Virus record (IMG/VR): IMGVR_UViG_3300006052_000009
Coordinates: 1-64,000 of that record
DNA: 64,000 nt
Strand: one strand, 5' to 3'
Origin: a virus
The translations under genes and the position numbers were made by a program. Positions 20,520-30,535 of this stretch are shown here, in pieces. The notes under the pieces are model-generated. The model ran no database searches. It saw only the letters and a program-made list of their open reading frames with translations, and was not told the origin of the DNA. The stretch's first letter is position 1. The number at the start of each line of letters is the position of its first letter.

Positions 20520-20534
20520 TGGGACTAACTGACA

Positions 20535-22673
20535 ATGTTTACTCCGACAAGTAATCCGTACAAGTTTCAATATCTCGTTACAGGCATCTCAGGTCCTGGC
20601 ATTGAACAAGTATATCTTCCCGAGCAGCCAAAGAAACTTCATTTCGAGAAAGAACAGAAGTTCATCAGACCAACTCCTCCAGAGTATTTAAGGGACTGGA
20701 TGGATGAGTTTGAACAAGAACGTGAACTGGATGATAACTACATTCACCCTCATCAGGCCGAGCTAAACAAGTGGGAGGAACAAGAGTTTGAAAGAGTAAC
20801 AAATGGGTTCTGGTTCTGGAACAATGGAACACCAACCTATCTCACAGGTGATTACTATAAATACTTAACTCAATGGCAACCGTTGTTTGGCCATCCAGAC
20901 TTTAGGGAAGCAGACAAAGAAGTATTCTATTGGATAAAATATTGGGAGGAGGATCCCGAGTGTTATGGGGGAGTTTATAATACTCTTCGCAGGGCTGGTA
21001 AAAGCACAACAATGGGATTCTGGATTCTTAACAGAACATCCACCAACTTCAAACATCTCTCCGGAATGCAGGGAGAGGATGACACCAAGATCAGAAATTT
21101 TTACAATGAAATGGTGATTGATCCATTTTATAAACTTCCATACTACTCCAAGCCTACATACGATACCACAACGCTACAGAAGAAAGGAATTATCTTCAAA
21201 GATCCACCCAAGCGTAACAGACGCAGAATAGTATCAAAGGATAAGTTAGTCCTTGAATCTAAAATGGATTTTAGAACAAGCGAAGCCAATAAATATGATC
21301 AGGCTAAACTTCATTCATACCTGATGGAGGAGCCTGGCAAAACAATTTCGGTTGATGTATCTCAACGATGGGCATTTGTGAAGCCTTGTTTAAGACTTGG
21401 TAAAAAAATAATTGGCAAGGCATTCTGGGCAACAACTGTTGAGTTCATGGATGCGGCTGATCGTGGAGGTCGAGCCTATAAGAAAGTTTGTTTCGAGTCT
21501 GACTTTGACAGGCGCACTAAACTTGGACAGACTAAGTCGGGAATGTATGCTGCTATGATGCCTGCGGACTGTGCATACGAAGGATTCATTGACGATTGGG
21601 GAAGGCCAATGCGTGAGAAGGCAAGACAAAATATTCTCGATGAGCGTGAAGCATACAAAGACAATCCTAAAGATTACTCTGCACTCATCAGAAAGTTTCC
21701 TCTCAATTGGAACGAAGTATTTTACATCTCTGCCGACAAGTGCGAGTTCAATGCGACTATACTTCAAGACAGGAGATCAGAATTATTGATGAACCCTCCT
21801 CAATTGCGTTTGGTCAATCTACGATGGGCAGACAATGAACGGTTCTCTCGCGTCCAATGGTTTGACGATCCTGACAATGGGTGGCTTAAGCTCGGATGGC
21901 TTCCAAGAGATGAGAAAGAAAGAGAGTGGCTCAACAATGTGGAAGAAAGGTTTGAGAATGGCAGAACGAAATATATTCCAAGGAACACCAACATCTTCGG
22001 TTCAGGTGTTGACCCTATCGATCACGGTGTGGTGGTAACGGATTCCATGACCAACGATAGTGAGTTTGTGTCCTCACGCAGATCGCGTCCTGTTCTATTC
22101 GTCAAACGCAAGTACGACTCGTCTATCGATGGACAGATAAGCCAAGAACTTCTCGAGCAACGGGCAAGAGAAAAATATCCATACGTCACAGGCAAATACA
22201 TCGCCATGATGGACCGCAGGCCGAGTGACCCTAACGTCATGTTCGAACGTGCGCTCATGGTGTGCTGGCTGTTTGGCACTCAACTCAACGTAGAGCACCA
22301 GAAGCCTGGCATCATCAACTGGTTCAATGATGCAGGCTGTGAGGAGTTCCTTCAGGACAAATACGTTCCCATCGAAGCTCTACGCAAAAAATCCGATGAC
22401 CAGAAGGGCACACCAGCCTCAGCGATGATGATCCAAGAGTATACCTCTGCCATCGCCACCGATGTAGAATACTTTGGACACACCTACATTTTCCTCGAAA
22501 TGATTGACGATGACCTTGTCTTTGATCCACTTAACACCAAGGTGCATGACTACACCGTGGCTCAGGGAATGACCGAGATTGGGTGCAAGATCAGACCGAA
22601 ACAAGTTGCATTGCCTGTAAAGGACATCACAGACTACTTCAGAGTATACAAAAAGCCAGAAAGGAAGTATTAA
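20535..22673 (+). CDS. terL: terminase large subunit
   Basis: DNA-packaging motor. ATPase half: Walker A-like R153-A-G-K-S-T158 in VYNTLRRAGKSTTMGFW. The nuclease half begins near residue 480, with FGSGVDPIDHG (D493) as the first acidic metal ligand of the RNase H-like fold. Length 712 aa agrees with large terminases of crAss-like and related phages. Followed by the portal gene under a separate promoter. No small terminase is identified. Confidence 0.88.
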   Translation: MFTPTSNPYKFQYLVTGISGPGIEQVYLPEQPKKLHFEKEQKFIRPTPPEYLRDWMDEFEQERELDDNYIHPHQAELNKWEEQEFERVTNGFWFWNNGTPTYLTGDYYKYLTQWQPLFGHPDFREADKEVFYWIKYWEEDPECYGGVYNTLRRAGKSTTMGFWILNRTSTNFKHLSGMQGEDDTKIRNFYNEMVIDPFYKLPYYSKPTYDTTTLQKKGIIFKDPPKRNRRRIVSKDKLVLESKMDFRTSEANKYDQAKLHSYLMEEPGKTISVDVSQRWAFVKPCLRLGKKIIGKAFWATTVEFMDAADRGGRAYKKVCFESDFDRRTKLGQTKSGMYAAMMPADCAYEGFIDDWGRPMREKARQNILDEREAYKDNPKDYSALIRKFPLNWNEVFYISADKCEFNATILQDRRSELLMNPPQLRLVNLRWADNERFSRVQWFDDPDNGWLKLGWLPRDEKEREWLNNVEERFENGRTKYIPRNTNIFGSGVDPIDHGVVVTDSMTNDSEFVSSRRSRPVLFVKRKYDSSIDGQISQELLEQRAREKYPYVTGKYIAMMDRRPSDPNVMFERALMVCWLFGTQLNVEHQKPGIINWFNDAGCEEFLQDKYVPIEALRKKSDDQKGTPASAMMIQEYTSAIATDVEYFGHTYIFLEMIDDDLVFDPLNTKVHDYTVAQGMTEIGCKIRPKQVALPVKDITDYFRVYKKPERKY

Positions 22674-22685
22674 TAAGTTTTTAAT

Positions 22686-22693
22686 TAACTTTG
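22686..22693 (+). promoter_or_regulatory. late-type promoter box TAACTTTG
   Basis: Perfect box preceded by GTTTTTAAT, the T-rich tract typical of the late class here. Sits 16 nt before the GTG start of the portal gene. Confidence 0.6.
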
Positions 22694-22709
22694 GGAAAAT
22701 TGCTTCTTA

Positions 22710-25112
22710 GTGAGTAATAATTCCCAATACCCATTTCCTGATGAGTGGGCACCGCCCAAGAAAAAAGAAAGCATGGAGTACGGCCTTCAAGCAGCAAAGG
22801 CTATATACTTCTCAACCAACAGATACGGATATAGATTGTTTAATGATACGAGTTCATTCAATGCACTTGTAGAACTTGCTCAAGGCCGCCAGTCTTCCGA
22901 TAATATTTACCGAATGCTGGGCTTTTATCAAGACCGTGGCCTCACCAATGATGACAATGGTTCGCTTGCATACATCGATGTGCAGGTGCTCAATCTGATT
23001 ACGAAATATGTGAACAGAGCTGTTGCGAAGTTGCAGCGGTATAAGTACGATGTTTCTTTTACGGCAGTTGATCCATTGAGTGTCGATGAGCAGAAGCAGA
23101 GGAGTGCTCAGATCAAGACGCTGTATGAACTCAAGGATTGGTTTACAAAGTTGAAGGTCGATCCGCAACAGATGTTTCCAGAACTGGAAGTGAATCAATT
23201 GCCAGAGTATCCAGACGAGTTGATGTTCAATCTGTCGGCCAACTCGAAGATCAGAAAGATTGTCGATGCGGAGAAGACGATGAAGCTGGTTAATGGGACG
23301 ATCAACGACATGGATCAGGTGATGAGGGAGATTGATTGGGACTTGACGGTGATAGGAAGAGGCCATGCGCATTGTTACTTAGATGAGAATGGCATCCCAA
23401 GGACGAAGAGGATTAATCCCAAGTTCTGGGGTGGAAGCTATGTAGAGAATGAGAATTTTACTAATCAGGAATATGCGTTCTTCATTGATTTCATTACGAG
23501 AAATCAGTTTAAGACGGAGGCGCAAGGACTACTGACGCAGGCCGAGATGGATGAGGCGATTGCTGCCCATGCGTATCCGAACACAGCAGCAAGTTTCGGA
23601 ACATTGCCACAGTATTACGACAACTATGACGGTCTGGAGTACATTCCAGTGATGAGGTATTACTTCCTGAGCAATGACAATGTTGCCTATAAGATTTGGG
23701 ACAACAAGGAGACAGGCAACAGGATGATGGACATGACGCACTATGACTACAAGCCTACGCAGGCGAGTACGAAGGACCAGAAGATAGTGCAGAATTCTTT
23801 CACCAGCGTTTACGGTGGAACTTGGATAGTCGACTCCGAACTTGTATACAATCATCGGAGGGTGAATATGCCACGCACGGCACTGGTTAACTCTCGCCTG
23901 CCGATCATTACGTTCGCACCGAACATGAAGGAGGGCAGGATCGTGAGTGTGGTGGCGCAACTCGAGGAGATGGCCTTCATGCTCAATGTTGCCTGGAATA
24001 GGATGAAGGATATCTTGGCTAAGGGCAGAATGGGTGTGATCGAGTTGAACCTGACAGCCATTGAGAACATTGCACTCGGCAAGGGTGGCAAGCAGTGGAC
24101 CGAGAGAGAGGCTGTCGACTTCTTCTTGCAGAGCAACATTTGGGCAACAAGACAGAATACGAATCAGTACGGCCAGAACATAGGCAACTCGCTGAAGGAG
24201 TCTTCGGCTGGGCTTACGATCACGGACTATTTGCAGACGATTACTACCTGCATCAAGATGATGGACGAGATCACGGGATCCTCGGTGGTGGAGTCGGCTA
24301 CGTTGCCTGATCGGTTGACCACTGGTAACATGGAGGCACAACTAGCCGCAGGCAGCGATGCGATTGAATACTTGATCAATGGCCGTCAGCAGATATTCAA
24401 GCAGGTGTGTCACATGAATATGTTACTCACCCAACAGGCGAAGTTGAACAAGGTGCACATTCAGGGCATGATACCCGCGCTAGGTACATCAACGACTGAG
24501 TTCTTTGAGGTGCCCGATGAGATTGCATATTGTGACTACGGTCTTCAGATGCAGCCATCGCCAGGACAGGAGGAGTGGAATCAGTTCTTCATGGAACTCA
24601 TGGAGGCACAGAAGGAAGGAAGAGTTAACGCATCGGATGCGGCATTCATCAGGCAGGTTAAAGATTTGACGTTGGCTCGTTATGTGCTGGCCACTCGCGA
24701 GAAGATCAACGAGGCCAAGAATCAGAAGATGGCACAGCAACAACAACAGTTCCAGATGCAGAGTGCAGATCAAGCCAACCAGTTAAGGTTGCAGACAGAG
24801 ATGCAGTTGCTTGAGAAGAAGAAGCAGGACGAGCAGGAGAACATGCTGATACAGGCAAGGATCGATGAGGCATTGCTACAGCGTAAAGCAACATTTGATG
24901 CTGAGATCAATAAGATGGCCGATGCTATGAAGGCAACCATCGCCAAGCAATCGGGCATCGACACGGTGCTCAAGGAGGCAATGAGAAGCAAGTCTAATGA
25001 CTACAAGTCGGACAAACAGCATGAGGCCAAGGTGCTCGATGCACAGACAAAACTGGCGACCGCTGCACTTCAGGCAGCCTCTAAAAAGAAAGAAAAAGCG
25101 GAAGCAAAATAA
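22710..25112 (+). CDS. portal protein
   Basis: Starts with GTG (reading MSNNSQYPFPDEWAPPKKK). At 800 aa, located between terminase and scaffold, it fits the dodecameric portal through which DNA enters and leaves. The central region contains the long alpha/beta portal core; the last 150 residues are a Gln/Lys/Glu coiled coil (AQQQQQFQMQSADQ), as in portals of large podoviruses. Assignment relies on position, size and composition rather than a single diagnostic motif. Confidence 0.82.
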   Translation: MSNNSQYPFPDEWAPPKKKESMEYGLQAAKAIYFSTNRYGYRLFNDTSSFNALVELAQGRQSSDNIYRMLGFYQDRGLTNDDNGSLAYIDVQVLNLITKYVNRAVAKLQRYKYDVSFTAVDPLSVDEQKQRSAQIKTLYELKDWFTKLKVDPQQMFPELEVNQLPEYPDELMFNLSANSKIRKIVDAEKTMKLVNGTINDMDQVMREIDWDLTVIGRGHAHCYLDENGIPRTKRINPKFWGGSYVENENFTNQEYAFFIDFITRNQFKTEAQGLLTQAEMDEAIAAHAYPNTAASFGTLPQYYDNYDGLEYIPVMRYYFLSNDNVAYKIWDNKETGNRMMDMTHYDYKPTQASTKDQKIVQNSFTSVYGGTWIVDSELVYNHRRVNMPRTALVNSRLPIITFAPNMKEGRIVSVVAQLEEMAFMLNVAWNRMKDILAKGRMGVIELNLTAIENIALGKGGKQWTEREAVDFFLQSNIWATRQNTNQYGQNIGNSLKESSAGLTITDYLQTITTCIKMMDEITGSSVVESATLPDRLTTGNMEAQLAAGSDAIEYLINGRQQIFKQVCHMNMLLTQQAKLNKVHIQGMIPALGTSTTEFFEVPDEIAYCDYGLQMQPSPGQEEWNQFFMELMEAQKEGRVNASDAAFIRQVKDLTLARYVLATREKINEAKNQKMAQQQQQFQMQSADQANQLRLQTEMQLLEKKKQDEQENMLIQARIDEALLQRKATFDAEINKMADAMKATIAKQSGIDTVLKEAMRSKSNDYKSDKQHEAKVLDAQTKLATAALQAASKKKEKAEAK

Positions 25113-25143
25113 TTTGTGCAAAAAGCATAAAATATTTTTTATC

Positions 25144-25151
25144 TATCTTTG
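25144..25151 (+). promoter_or_regulatory. late-type promoter box TATCTTTG
   Basis: Perfect box after ATATTTTTTATC, followed by AATAACTAACCAACAATTTT and the scaffold ATG at 25172. The best example of late box plus AACTAACC leader. Confidence 0.65.
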
Positions 25152-25171
25152 AATAACTAACCAACAATTTT

Positions 25172-26395
25172 ATGGCAGAAGAAGTAGCGGAAGTAAAGGA
25201 GATGGAGAAAGTATACGATATCTCCCAAGGCAAATATGTAGAGAAAGAAAAGGAGCCTGTCAAAATAAAGGAAAAGCCATCCAACCCTATTCCGGATTAC
25301 GATGAAGAGGGCAAGGAAGTAAAGCCTGTCAAAGAATCCAAAGCAAAAAAAGAACCAGAAGAAGAGGAGGAAGTTGAAGAAGTAGAGGCGAAAGAGCCTG
25401 ACTTTAACTCCTACCTTAAAGAAAAATATTCCATCGATGATGAGGATCAACTTCAAAAGATTCTCGATTCAAACCAAAAATTTGAGGCGCAGATCGAGGA
25501 ACTTAAGAAGGCATCAAAGGATCCTGTATACAAATCAGACAAGCAGAAAAAATTGATCGAATGGCTTGATCAGTCTGGTTACGATCTCGATAAAATAGGT
25601 GACGGACTCGAGTCTGCCGCCACGCTCATGAACCTCAATGTCGAGAAACTAGAGGACCGCAAGGCACTCGAGGAGGCATTCATCATCGACAATACCGACA
25701 TCACCAGAGAAGAGGCGAAGAAGTTATTCGCTAGGGATTACAAGAAATATAACCTCAACGAGGAGGATTTCGCTGACGAGGCTGAGTTCAAAGAAGCTCA
25801 GGAACTGGCCGACATCCAACGTAAGAAGGATGTAGCGAAGGCAAAAAAAGTTCTTTTGGCCAACCAAGAAAAACTCAAAGCCACCGAGCCAGAGAAGAAA
25901 AAAGAAGAGGCACCGAAAGAAGTTACTGCACCGAAGGAGGCTGTGGAGTTCTATTCAAAGCAAATCAACGACATTTTTACCCAGCCTGACGGAAAGAAAT
26001 TTGATCGGTTTATCTTCGAGGATGACAACGATCCCAACATCAAGATCACAGTAAAAATCCCCGAAGACAAGTTGAAGTTCTTGAAGGAAATGTCTATTGA
26101 CTACCTCAAAAACACGACCTTGTATGATCAGAATAAAAAAATTCCTAATTTTGATCCGCAGAAACATATCAAGCAAGTCTTCGATGCGCTGTATGGCGAT
26201 TGGAAAGATGAGCAGATGTTCAAGCAAATAACCACACTTGCCAAATCACTTAGAGCCGAGCAGTTAGCTGGCTTCAAGCCAACGAAAGAAAGCAAGAGTG
26301 GAGGAAAGGGAGATGGTATTCCATCATACAGCGATCAGTTTAAGGAACTGGCACGTAAAGCGAAAATAGATAGAGAGAGAAGCGGAGTACGCTAA
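25172..26395 (+). CDS. capsid scaffolding-like protein (407 aa)
   Basis: Highly charged: a Glu/Lys-rich N-terminus (EVAEVKEMEKVYDISQ), a long helical and coiled-coil centre, and a basic C-terminus (LARKAKIDRERSG). Directly precedes the major capsid gene. This profile and position are typical of scaffolding proteins that guide procapsid assembly. No protease motif is visible. Could alternatively be a capsid maturation cofactor. Confidence 0.7.
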   Translation: MAEEVAEVKEMEKVYDISQGKYVEKEKEPVKIKEKPSNPIPDYDEEGKEVKPVKESKAKKEPEEEEEVEEVEAKEPDFNSYLKEKYSIDDEDQLQKILDSNQKFEAQIEELKKASKDPVYKSDKQKKLIEWLDQSGYDLDKIGDGLESAATLMNLNVEKLEDRKALEEAFIIDNTDITREEAKKLFARDYKKYNLNEEDFADEAEFKEAQELADIQRKKDVAKAKKVLLANQEKLKATEPEKKKEEAPKEVTAPKEAVEFYSKQINDIFTQPDGKKFDRFIFEDDNDPNIKITVKIPEDKLKFLKEMSIDYLKNTTLYDQNKKIPNFDPQKHIKQVFDALYGDWKDEQMFKQITTLAKSLRAEQLAGFKPTKESKSGGKGDGIPSYSDQFKELARKAKIDRERSGVR

Positions 26396-26441
26396 TTTTT
26401 TAAGTCAGGGAGAATTTTTTATCAAAAAAAAATAATCCCCA

Positions 26442-27923
26442 ATGGCAACGCCAATAACAACAGTAAATACCTATCGGGATTTCTCGTTTGCTTCTTCGGA
26501 GCAATACCCAGTTATCTCCAACATTGAGTTCCTTTTGGAACCACAGATCGTAAAAGAACTTTTCAACATCAACCCACTCCAGACCGACATCGGTGACTTC
26601 ATGAAAATGGGGTTAATGGAAAAAGTGGAAGGTGAAGAAATCATCCACCGTGAAATGCGTCAGATTTTGTCTGCGCCATTTGTAAACACGGACACCACGC
26701 AGACCAACGTGTACGGAACTGCATCGGTAGGTAACGGTGACCCCGCTGCCTTCTCAGGTTTGCAGTACATTCAACTTTCAGCCGCATCTCACTCCCCAGG
26801 TACCGGTGTTAACTCGCTTGACTTCTCATATCCTCGTCAGGGGATGGTGATCGAATTCAACGGTCAGCAGTTCTGGAGAGTACAAGGTAAGCGCGACTCA
26901 CAAGGTGGACTGTATGCAGGCGCACACCGCTTGTATATCACCCAATTGATTGGAACCTCGCTTCCTTTATCGAGCATCATCAACCTGAACGGTTCTACCT
27001 ACGGTGGTAACCAGATCACGGTACCTGCTCCAGCATTTGAAGAAGCTACCTACGGTATGCAACAAGGGTTGATTCCTACCTTCACCAACATCAGGTCTTA
27101 CCTGACTACTTTCGGTGAAGTGTACACGACCACTGACAAGCAGTTGACCAACAGGTCATATCCTATCGTCAACCCTGCAACGGGCGAGACTATCAACTTC
27201 TGGTATGTTCTCGGAAGCCGTACAACTGAAGAGTTGTTCATGCTTCAAATGGCAATGGGCTTGTTCGTGATGCCATCTGCCGATGCAAACGCTGTGGCTT
27301 ACGATCCAGTATCCGGAACAAACAAGTCGCTGACCACCTCTGGTGGTTACATCCCTACACTTCAAGCCAATGCGCCTCTGAAGCAGTACGATGATCAAGT
27401 GACGCTGACCTTGTTCAAGGATTTGTATCGCTTGAGAAACCGTTTGAACCAATCAGGCGACACCCTGATGTGGCATGGTCCTGAATTCGCGTTCAGAGTT
27501 TCTGACTTGATCACTCAGTTAGGAGACAATGGTTCGATCATCTATGATCGCCCAGCAGTCGACCTTGAGATCAGCACCATCGCTCTGCCTGGCGCGAAGT
27601 TCCACTTGAAAGGTCTTCGTATCCTTGACAATCCTCAGTTGACCAACATCCCTGGCCGTCCTTACCCATGGTACTTCATCGCGAAGCCTATGGACAAGAA
27701 GGAAGATGCCAAGACTGGTATTCCGATGGATTGCTTTACCATCATGTATAAGCAACAGATGGGTGGTGGCGCAAGGGGCTACTACAAGGTATGGCAGACT
27801 GGTGCCTATGCACCCGTTCCGACCTCTACTCAACGTGTGTGCCAGACCAACTACGCTTCCGAAGAAGGAATCCGTGTTGTGGCTGCATCCAAGCACATCT
27901 TGGGACAAGGTTCTCAGTTCTAA
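26442..27923 (+). CDS. major capsid protein
   Basis: 493-aa protein directly after the scaffold, followed by a strong terminator, as expected for the most highly expressed virion gene. The C-terminal part (RPYPWYFIAKPM then RGYYKVWQTGAYAPV and a final GIRVVAASKHI) resembles HK97-fold capsids of crAss-like phages as I remember them. N-terminus VNTYRDFSFASSEQYPVIS. No separate decoration gene is obvious beside it. Confidence 0.82.
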   Translation: MATPITTVNTYRDFSFASSEQYPVISNIEFLLEPQIVKELFNINPLQTDIGDFMKMGLMEKVEGEEIIHREMRQILSAPFVNTDTTQTNVYGTASVGNGDPAAFSGLQYIQLSAASHSPGTGVNSLDFSYPRQGMVIEFNGQQFWRVQGKRDSQGGLYAGAHRLYITQLIGTSLPLSSIINLNGSTYGGNQITVPAPAFEEATYGMQQGLIPTFTNIRSYLTTFGEVYTTTDKQLTNRSYPIVNPATGETINFWYVLGSRTTEELFMLQMAMGLFVMPSADANAVAYDPVSGTNKSLTTSGGYIPTLQANAPLKQYDDQVTLTLFKDLYRLRNRLNQSGDTLMWHGPEFAFRVSDLITQLGDNGSIIYDRPAVDLEISTIALPGAKFHLKGLRILDNPQLTNIPGRPYPWYFIAKPMDKKEDAKTGIPMDCFTIMYKQQMGGGARGYYKVWQTGAYAPVPTSTQRVCQTNYASEEGIRVVAASKHILGQGSQF

Positions 27924-27930
27924 TTTCAGT

Positions 27931-27964
27931 GAGGGGATGGAACTAACCATCCCCTCTTTTTTTT
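27931..27964 (+). terminator. intrinsic terminator after the capsid gene
   Basis: Perfect 10-bp stem GAGGGGATGG / CCATCCCCTC with loop AACTAA, followed by eight T residues. One of only two textbook terminators in the window; it isolates high capsid expression from downstream genes. Confidence 0.9.
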
Positions 27965-27982
27965 ACTTAACCGACAAAAACA

Positions 27983-28987
27983 ATGACAAAGGTAACCGAC
28001 AGTGCCTTGGATGAATTCTTAGTAACGAAATCACCAGCACCATTAAAAACAGAATCGAAAGCCAAACCAAAGGGCACCCGTTTCGGGCGATTCAGAATTC
28101 CTCCCTCAATTAATCTATCTCCTCAGATGTTGCCGCCACTCACCAGAAACAAGATGGCAATCTATGAAGTTGTCAATGTGGCTCGCGATGGCAGGCAGTT
28201 GACTAGAGAAGTGAATGGGAAGACAATACAGGTAAACAACATTGGAGAAATTCCACCTGTACAACTTTCGCCTGTATACAAAATTTACGACAGGTTCGAG
28301 GAGGACTTGGCTCGTAGAATGAAGACAATGGTCTTCTCGGATGAAATCAATGTTCAGGAATATTTCAACACAGTTGCAAAAAACATTGATCCGACAACGA
28401 CAATGAAATTGGAGATGCCTGAATTGTTGAATGGACAGGTAATCGTTGATTGCGAGGCCAATTACACAAAATACGTGTGGTGGGAACTACACCCTTTGAA
28501 CGACAGTAACAAGTTCAGAGATAAAACAAAGACTCCTTTATTCAAAAGAGCCGATGTTCATTATTCTTCTCCTCATCTTCAATTGATGAAGATGGACTTG
28601 CAACGTGATGCGGAAGAATATGTAATCAAATTGAATGCTGAGAAATTGATTAATCTCGCCTCTGCATTTGGAATTCCATCCTCTGTTTCTATTCAGGACA
28701 TGAGACTTGATCTTCGTATCAAGGCCAAGAATAATCCGGAGGAGGTATTGTTCAAGTCTCCCGAGAAACATGCGGCCACACTTCGGTTGGCGGTAAGTTG
28801 CATGGACTTGTCCATCATCGATTACAATTCAGCGACACAGGAATTCTTTTTCCCTCACGCTGACGAGCCATTCTTTACGGTGCCATTGGATCAGACACCA
28901 CTCGAGGCATTAGCCAAGTGGCTTACCACCGAGGAGGGAGAGGAAGCTAAAACTTATTTAGAGACAACTGTCTCTTTCTGGAAATAA
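27983..28987 (+). CDS. virion-associated protein of unknown role (334 aa)
   Basis: Follows the capsid terminator, preceded by TTAACCGACAAAAACA. Basic N-terminal 60 residues (KAKPKGTRFGRFRIPPS), then a mixed fold with VDCEANYTKYVWWELHP in the centre. Its position between capsid and fibre genes suggests a head or head-tail component. No family recognised. Closed downstream by a terminator. Confidence 0.65.
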   Translation: MTKVTDSALDEFLVTKSPAPLKTESKAKPKGTRFGRFRIPPSINLSPQMLPPLTRNKMAIYEVVNVARDGRQLTREVNGKTIQVNNIGEIPPVQLSPVYKIYDRFEEDLARRMKTMVFSDEINVQEYFNTVAKNIDPTTTMKLEMPELLNGQVIVDCEANYTKYVWWELHPLNDSNKFRDKTKTPLFKRADVHYSSPHLQLMKMDLQRDAEEYVIKLNAEKLINLASAFGIPSSVSIQDMRLDLRIKAKNNPEEVLFKSPEKHAATLRLAVSCMDLSIIDYNSATQEFFFPHADEPFFTVPLDQTPLEALAKWLTTEEGEEAKTYLETTVSFWK

Positions 28988-29049
28988 GTTGTAATTTTAT
29001 CTCGCGCCTGACCAGCGTTACGTTCTTACAAAGCCTAGTACGTTTATTG

Positions 29050-29080
29050 AAAGCCCCACATCTTACGGTGGGGCTTTTTT
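29050..29080 (+). terminator. intrinsic terminator before the second homing endonuclease
   Basis: Stem AAAGCCCCAC (29050-29059) with GTGGGGCTTT (29068-29077), 8-nt loop, T run to 29080. The 60 nt between the upstream stop and the stem hold no gene. Confidence 0.9.
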
Positions 29081-29112
29081 ATTGGCATCAATTTTATCCT
29101 TAACTTGCAATT

Positions 29113-29841
29113 ATGTCTGATAATGCTGGAATTTATGCTATTACATCTCCTTCAAATAAAGTCTACATCGGACAAAGTCATAATATAAAAAAAAGGTATA
29201 AGCAATACGCTTATCTATCAAATAAAGAACAACCAGCCATTCATAATTCTATTTTAAAGTATGGTTGGGAGACTCATAAATTTGAAACAATTCTATATTT
29301 AGATGAACGCATAAATCAATCTCTTTATGATTACTGGGAATGTTTTTTTATAGAGCATTACAAGCAACAAGGTTATACTTTACTGAATTTAACCTCTGGA
29401 GGAGGTCATTGTAAGATGTCAGAAGAAGCAAAAATAAAAATGTCAATCGCTGCAAAAGGCAAAGTTAAAAGTGCTGAATGGCGAAAAAAAATATCTGATA
29501 GCAATAAATTAACAAGGAAACTAGGACTTCATAAACCCAGTATTTATTGGTTAGGTAAGGAAAGAAGTCAAGAGACAAAAAATAAAATAAGTAAGTCAAG
29601 CATTGGTAAACAATTATCAGAAGAACATAAAGCAAAAGTTGGACGACAGGGTGAAAAGCATCACAAATCCAAACTATCAAATGAACAGGTTAGAATAATT
29701 ATGCATGCTTTAAAATTTGGTGCAATAGGAACTGAGTTAGCTAAAATTTTCAATATTGGCAGCACTACTGTTTATGAAATAGGTAACGGCATACATTGGT
29801 CTCATGTTACAGGAATACCTAAAAGGAAAAATTATCAGTAA
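29113..29841 (+). CDS. GIY-YIG homing endonuclease with NUMOD3 modules
   Basis: GIYAITSPSNKVYIGQSHNI at residues 6-25 is the GIY-YIG nuclease start, with the catalytic region in the first 90 residues. NUMOD3-type repeats follow (KMSEEAKIKMS, ERSQETKNKIS and QLSEEHKAKV) and a helical C-terminus with helix-turn-helix look (EQVRIIMHALKFGAIG). Paralogous in layout to the gene at 19085. Inserted between a terminator and the next virion gene, AT-rich, and probably expressed from its own weak box (TAACTTGC at 29102). Confidence 0.88.
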   Translation: MSDNAGIYAITSPSNKVYIGQSHNIKKRYKQYAYLSNKEQPAIHNSILKYGWETHKFETILYLDERINQSLYDYWECFFIEHYKQQGYTLLNLTSGGGHCKMSEEAKIKMSIAAKGKVKSAEWRKKISDSNKLTRKLGLHKPSIYWLGKERSQETKNKISKSSIGKQLSEEHKAKVGRQGEKHHKSKLSNEQVRIIMHALKFGAIGTELAKIFNIGSTTVYEIGNGIHWSHVTGIPKRKNYQ

Positions 29842-29849
29842 ATTGCAAC

Positions 29850-29857
29850 TAAATTTA
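29850..29857 (+). promoter_or_regulatory. possible promoter box TAAATTTA
   Basis: One mismatch (last base) to TAnnTTTG, 6 nt before the ATG at 29864 and directly after the endonuclease gene. Plausible start of the fibre-region transcript. Confidence 0.35.
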
Positions 29858-29863
29858 TAAATC

Positions 29864-30535
29864 ATGGCCTTAACATTTGTGACCGCTATACAACAGGTAA
29901 CAGTTGACTTATCTCATGGTTATTTGGTTGATTATACAGTTTACGGTGGATCTAACGTAGCCCGTAATACTCTTTCAATTTTCGTTTACATCGCAAAACG
30001 GGACGTTAACAACAACGACACTTTCTTAACTATCGATAACTCATCACCACTCACAGCAACGCAGTGGTACTTTTCTATGCCTGCACAGGACGGAAATTTT
30101 GTGGCAAGTATTTTTGCTTTCAACATCTGGTCGGCAGGATCTTATACTTTGAATGCATGCGTATACTACTCACCAAATTCGAGTTATTACATCGCCAACA
30201 CAGGAACATCGAGCACACCTGGTGCCGATGGAACGTGGACTTTGATCACCAACATTCTTCAGACTTGCTCTGGTAATTCATCTGTTCAACAGGCGCAGAC
30301 TTACAATTTCTCTGCTGCCGTTGCTCAGGCTGGCGCATTGTCGCTGGCTCTTGCCGACTTTGGTAACAACGTGAAGTTAGGACGCTATAAGAGTTGGGAG
30401 GATGCCGCACAGGTGCTGATCGGCCCAGCATTAATTCAAAGTGCTCTTACGAATTTCAGACAAGGGAACTATACTAACTGTCAGTCGATAATGGATTATG
30501 TTGACGCACAGACACAAACTACTTATTCTGCATAA
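29864..30535 (+). CDS. virion protein, fibre-region (223 aa)
   Basis: Ser/Thr/Asn/Tyr-rich beta-type protein (YLVDYTVYGGSNVARNTLS) with a helical C-terminus. Composition matches tail or fibre accessory proteins. First of four genes (to 37968) in the fibre block. No family recognised. Confidence 0.6.
   Translation: MALTFVTAIQQVTVDLSHGYLVDYTVYGGSNVARNTLSIFVYIAKRDVNNNDTFLTIDNSSPLTATQWYFSMPAQDGNFVASIFAFNIWSAGSYTLNACVYYSPNSSYYIANTGTSSTPGADGTWTLITNILQTCSGNSSVQQAQTYNFSAAVAQAGALSLALADFGNNVKLGRYKSWEDAAQVLIGPALIQSALTNFRQGNYTNCQSIMDYVDAQTQTTYSA

Noticed and set aside
23529-24341. Long minus-strand frame opposite the portal gene
   Set aside because: Arg/His/Leu-rich composition typical of antisense shadows; the portal gene on the plus strand explains the region.
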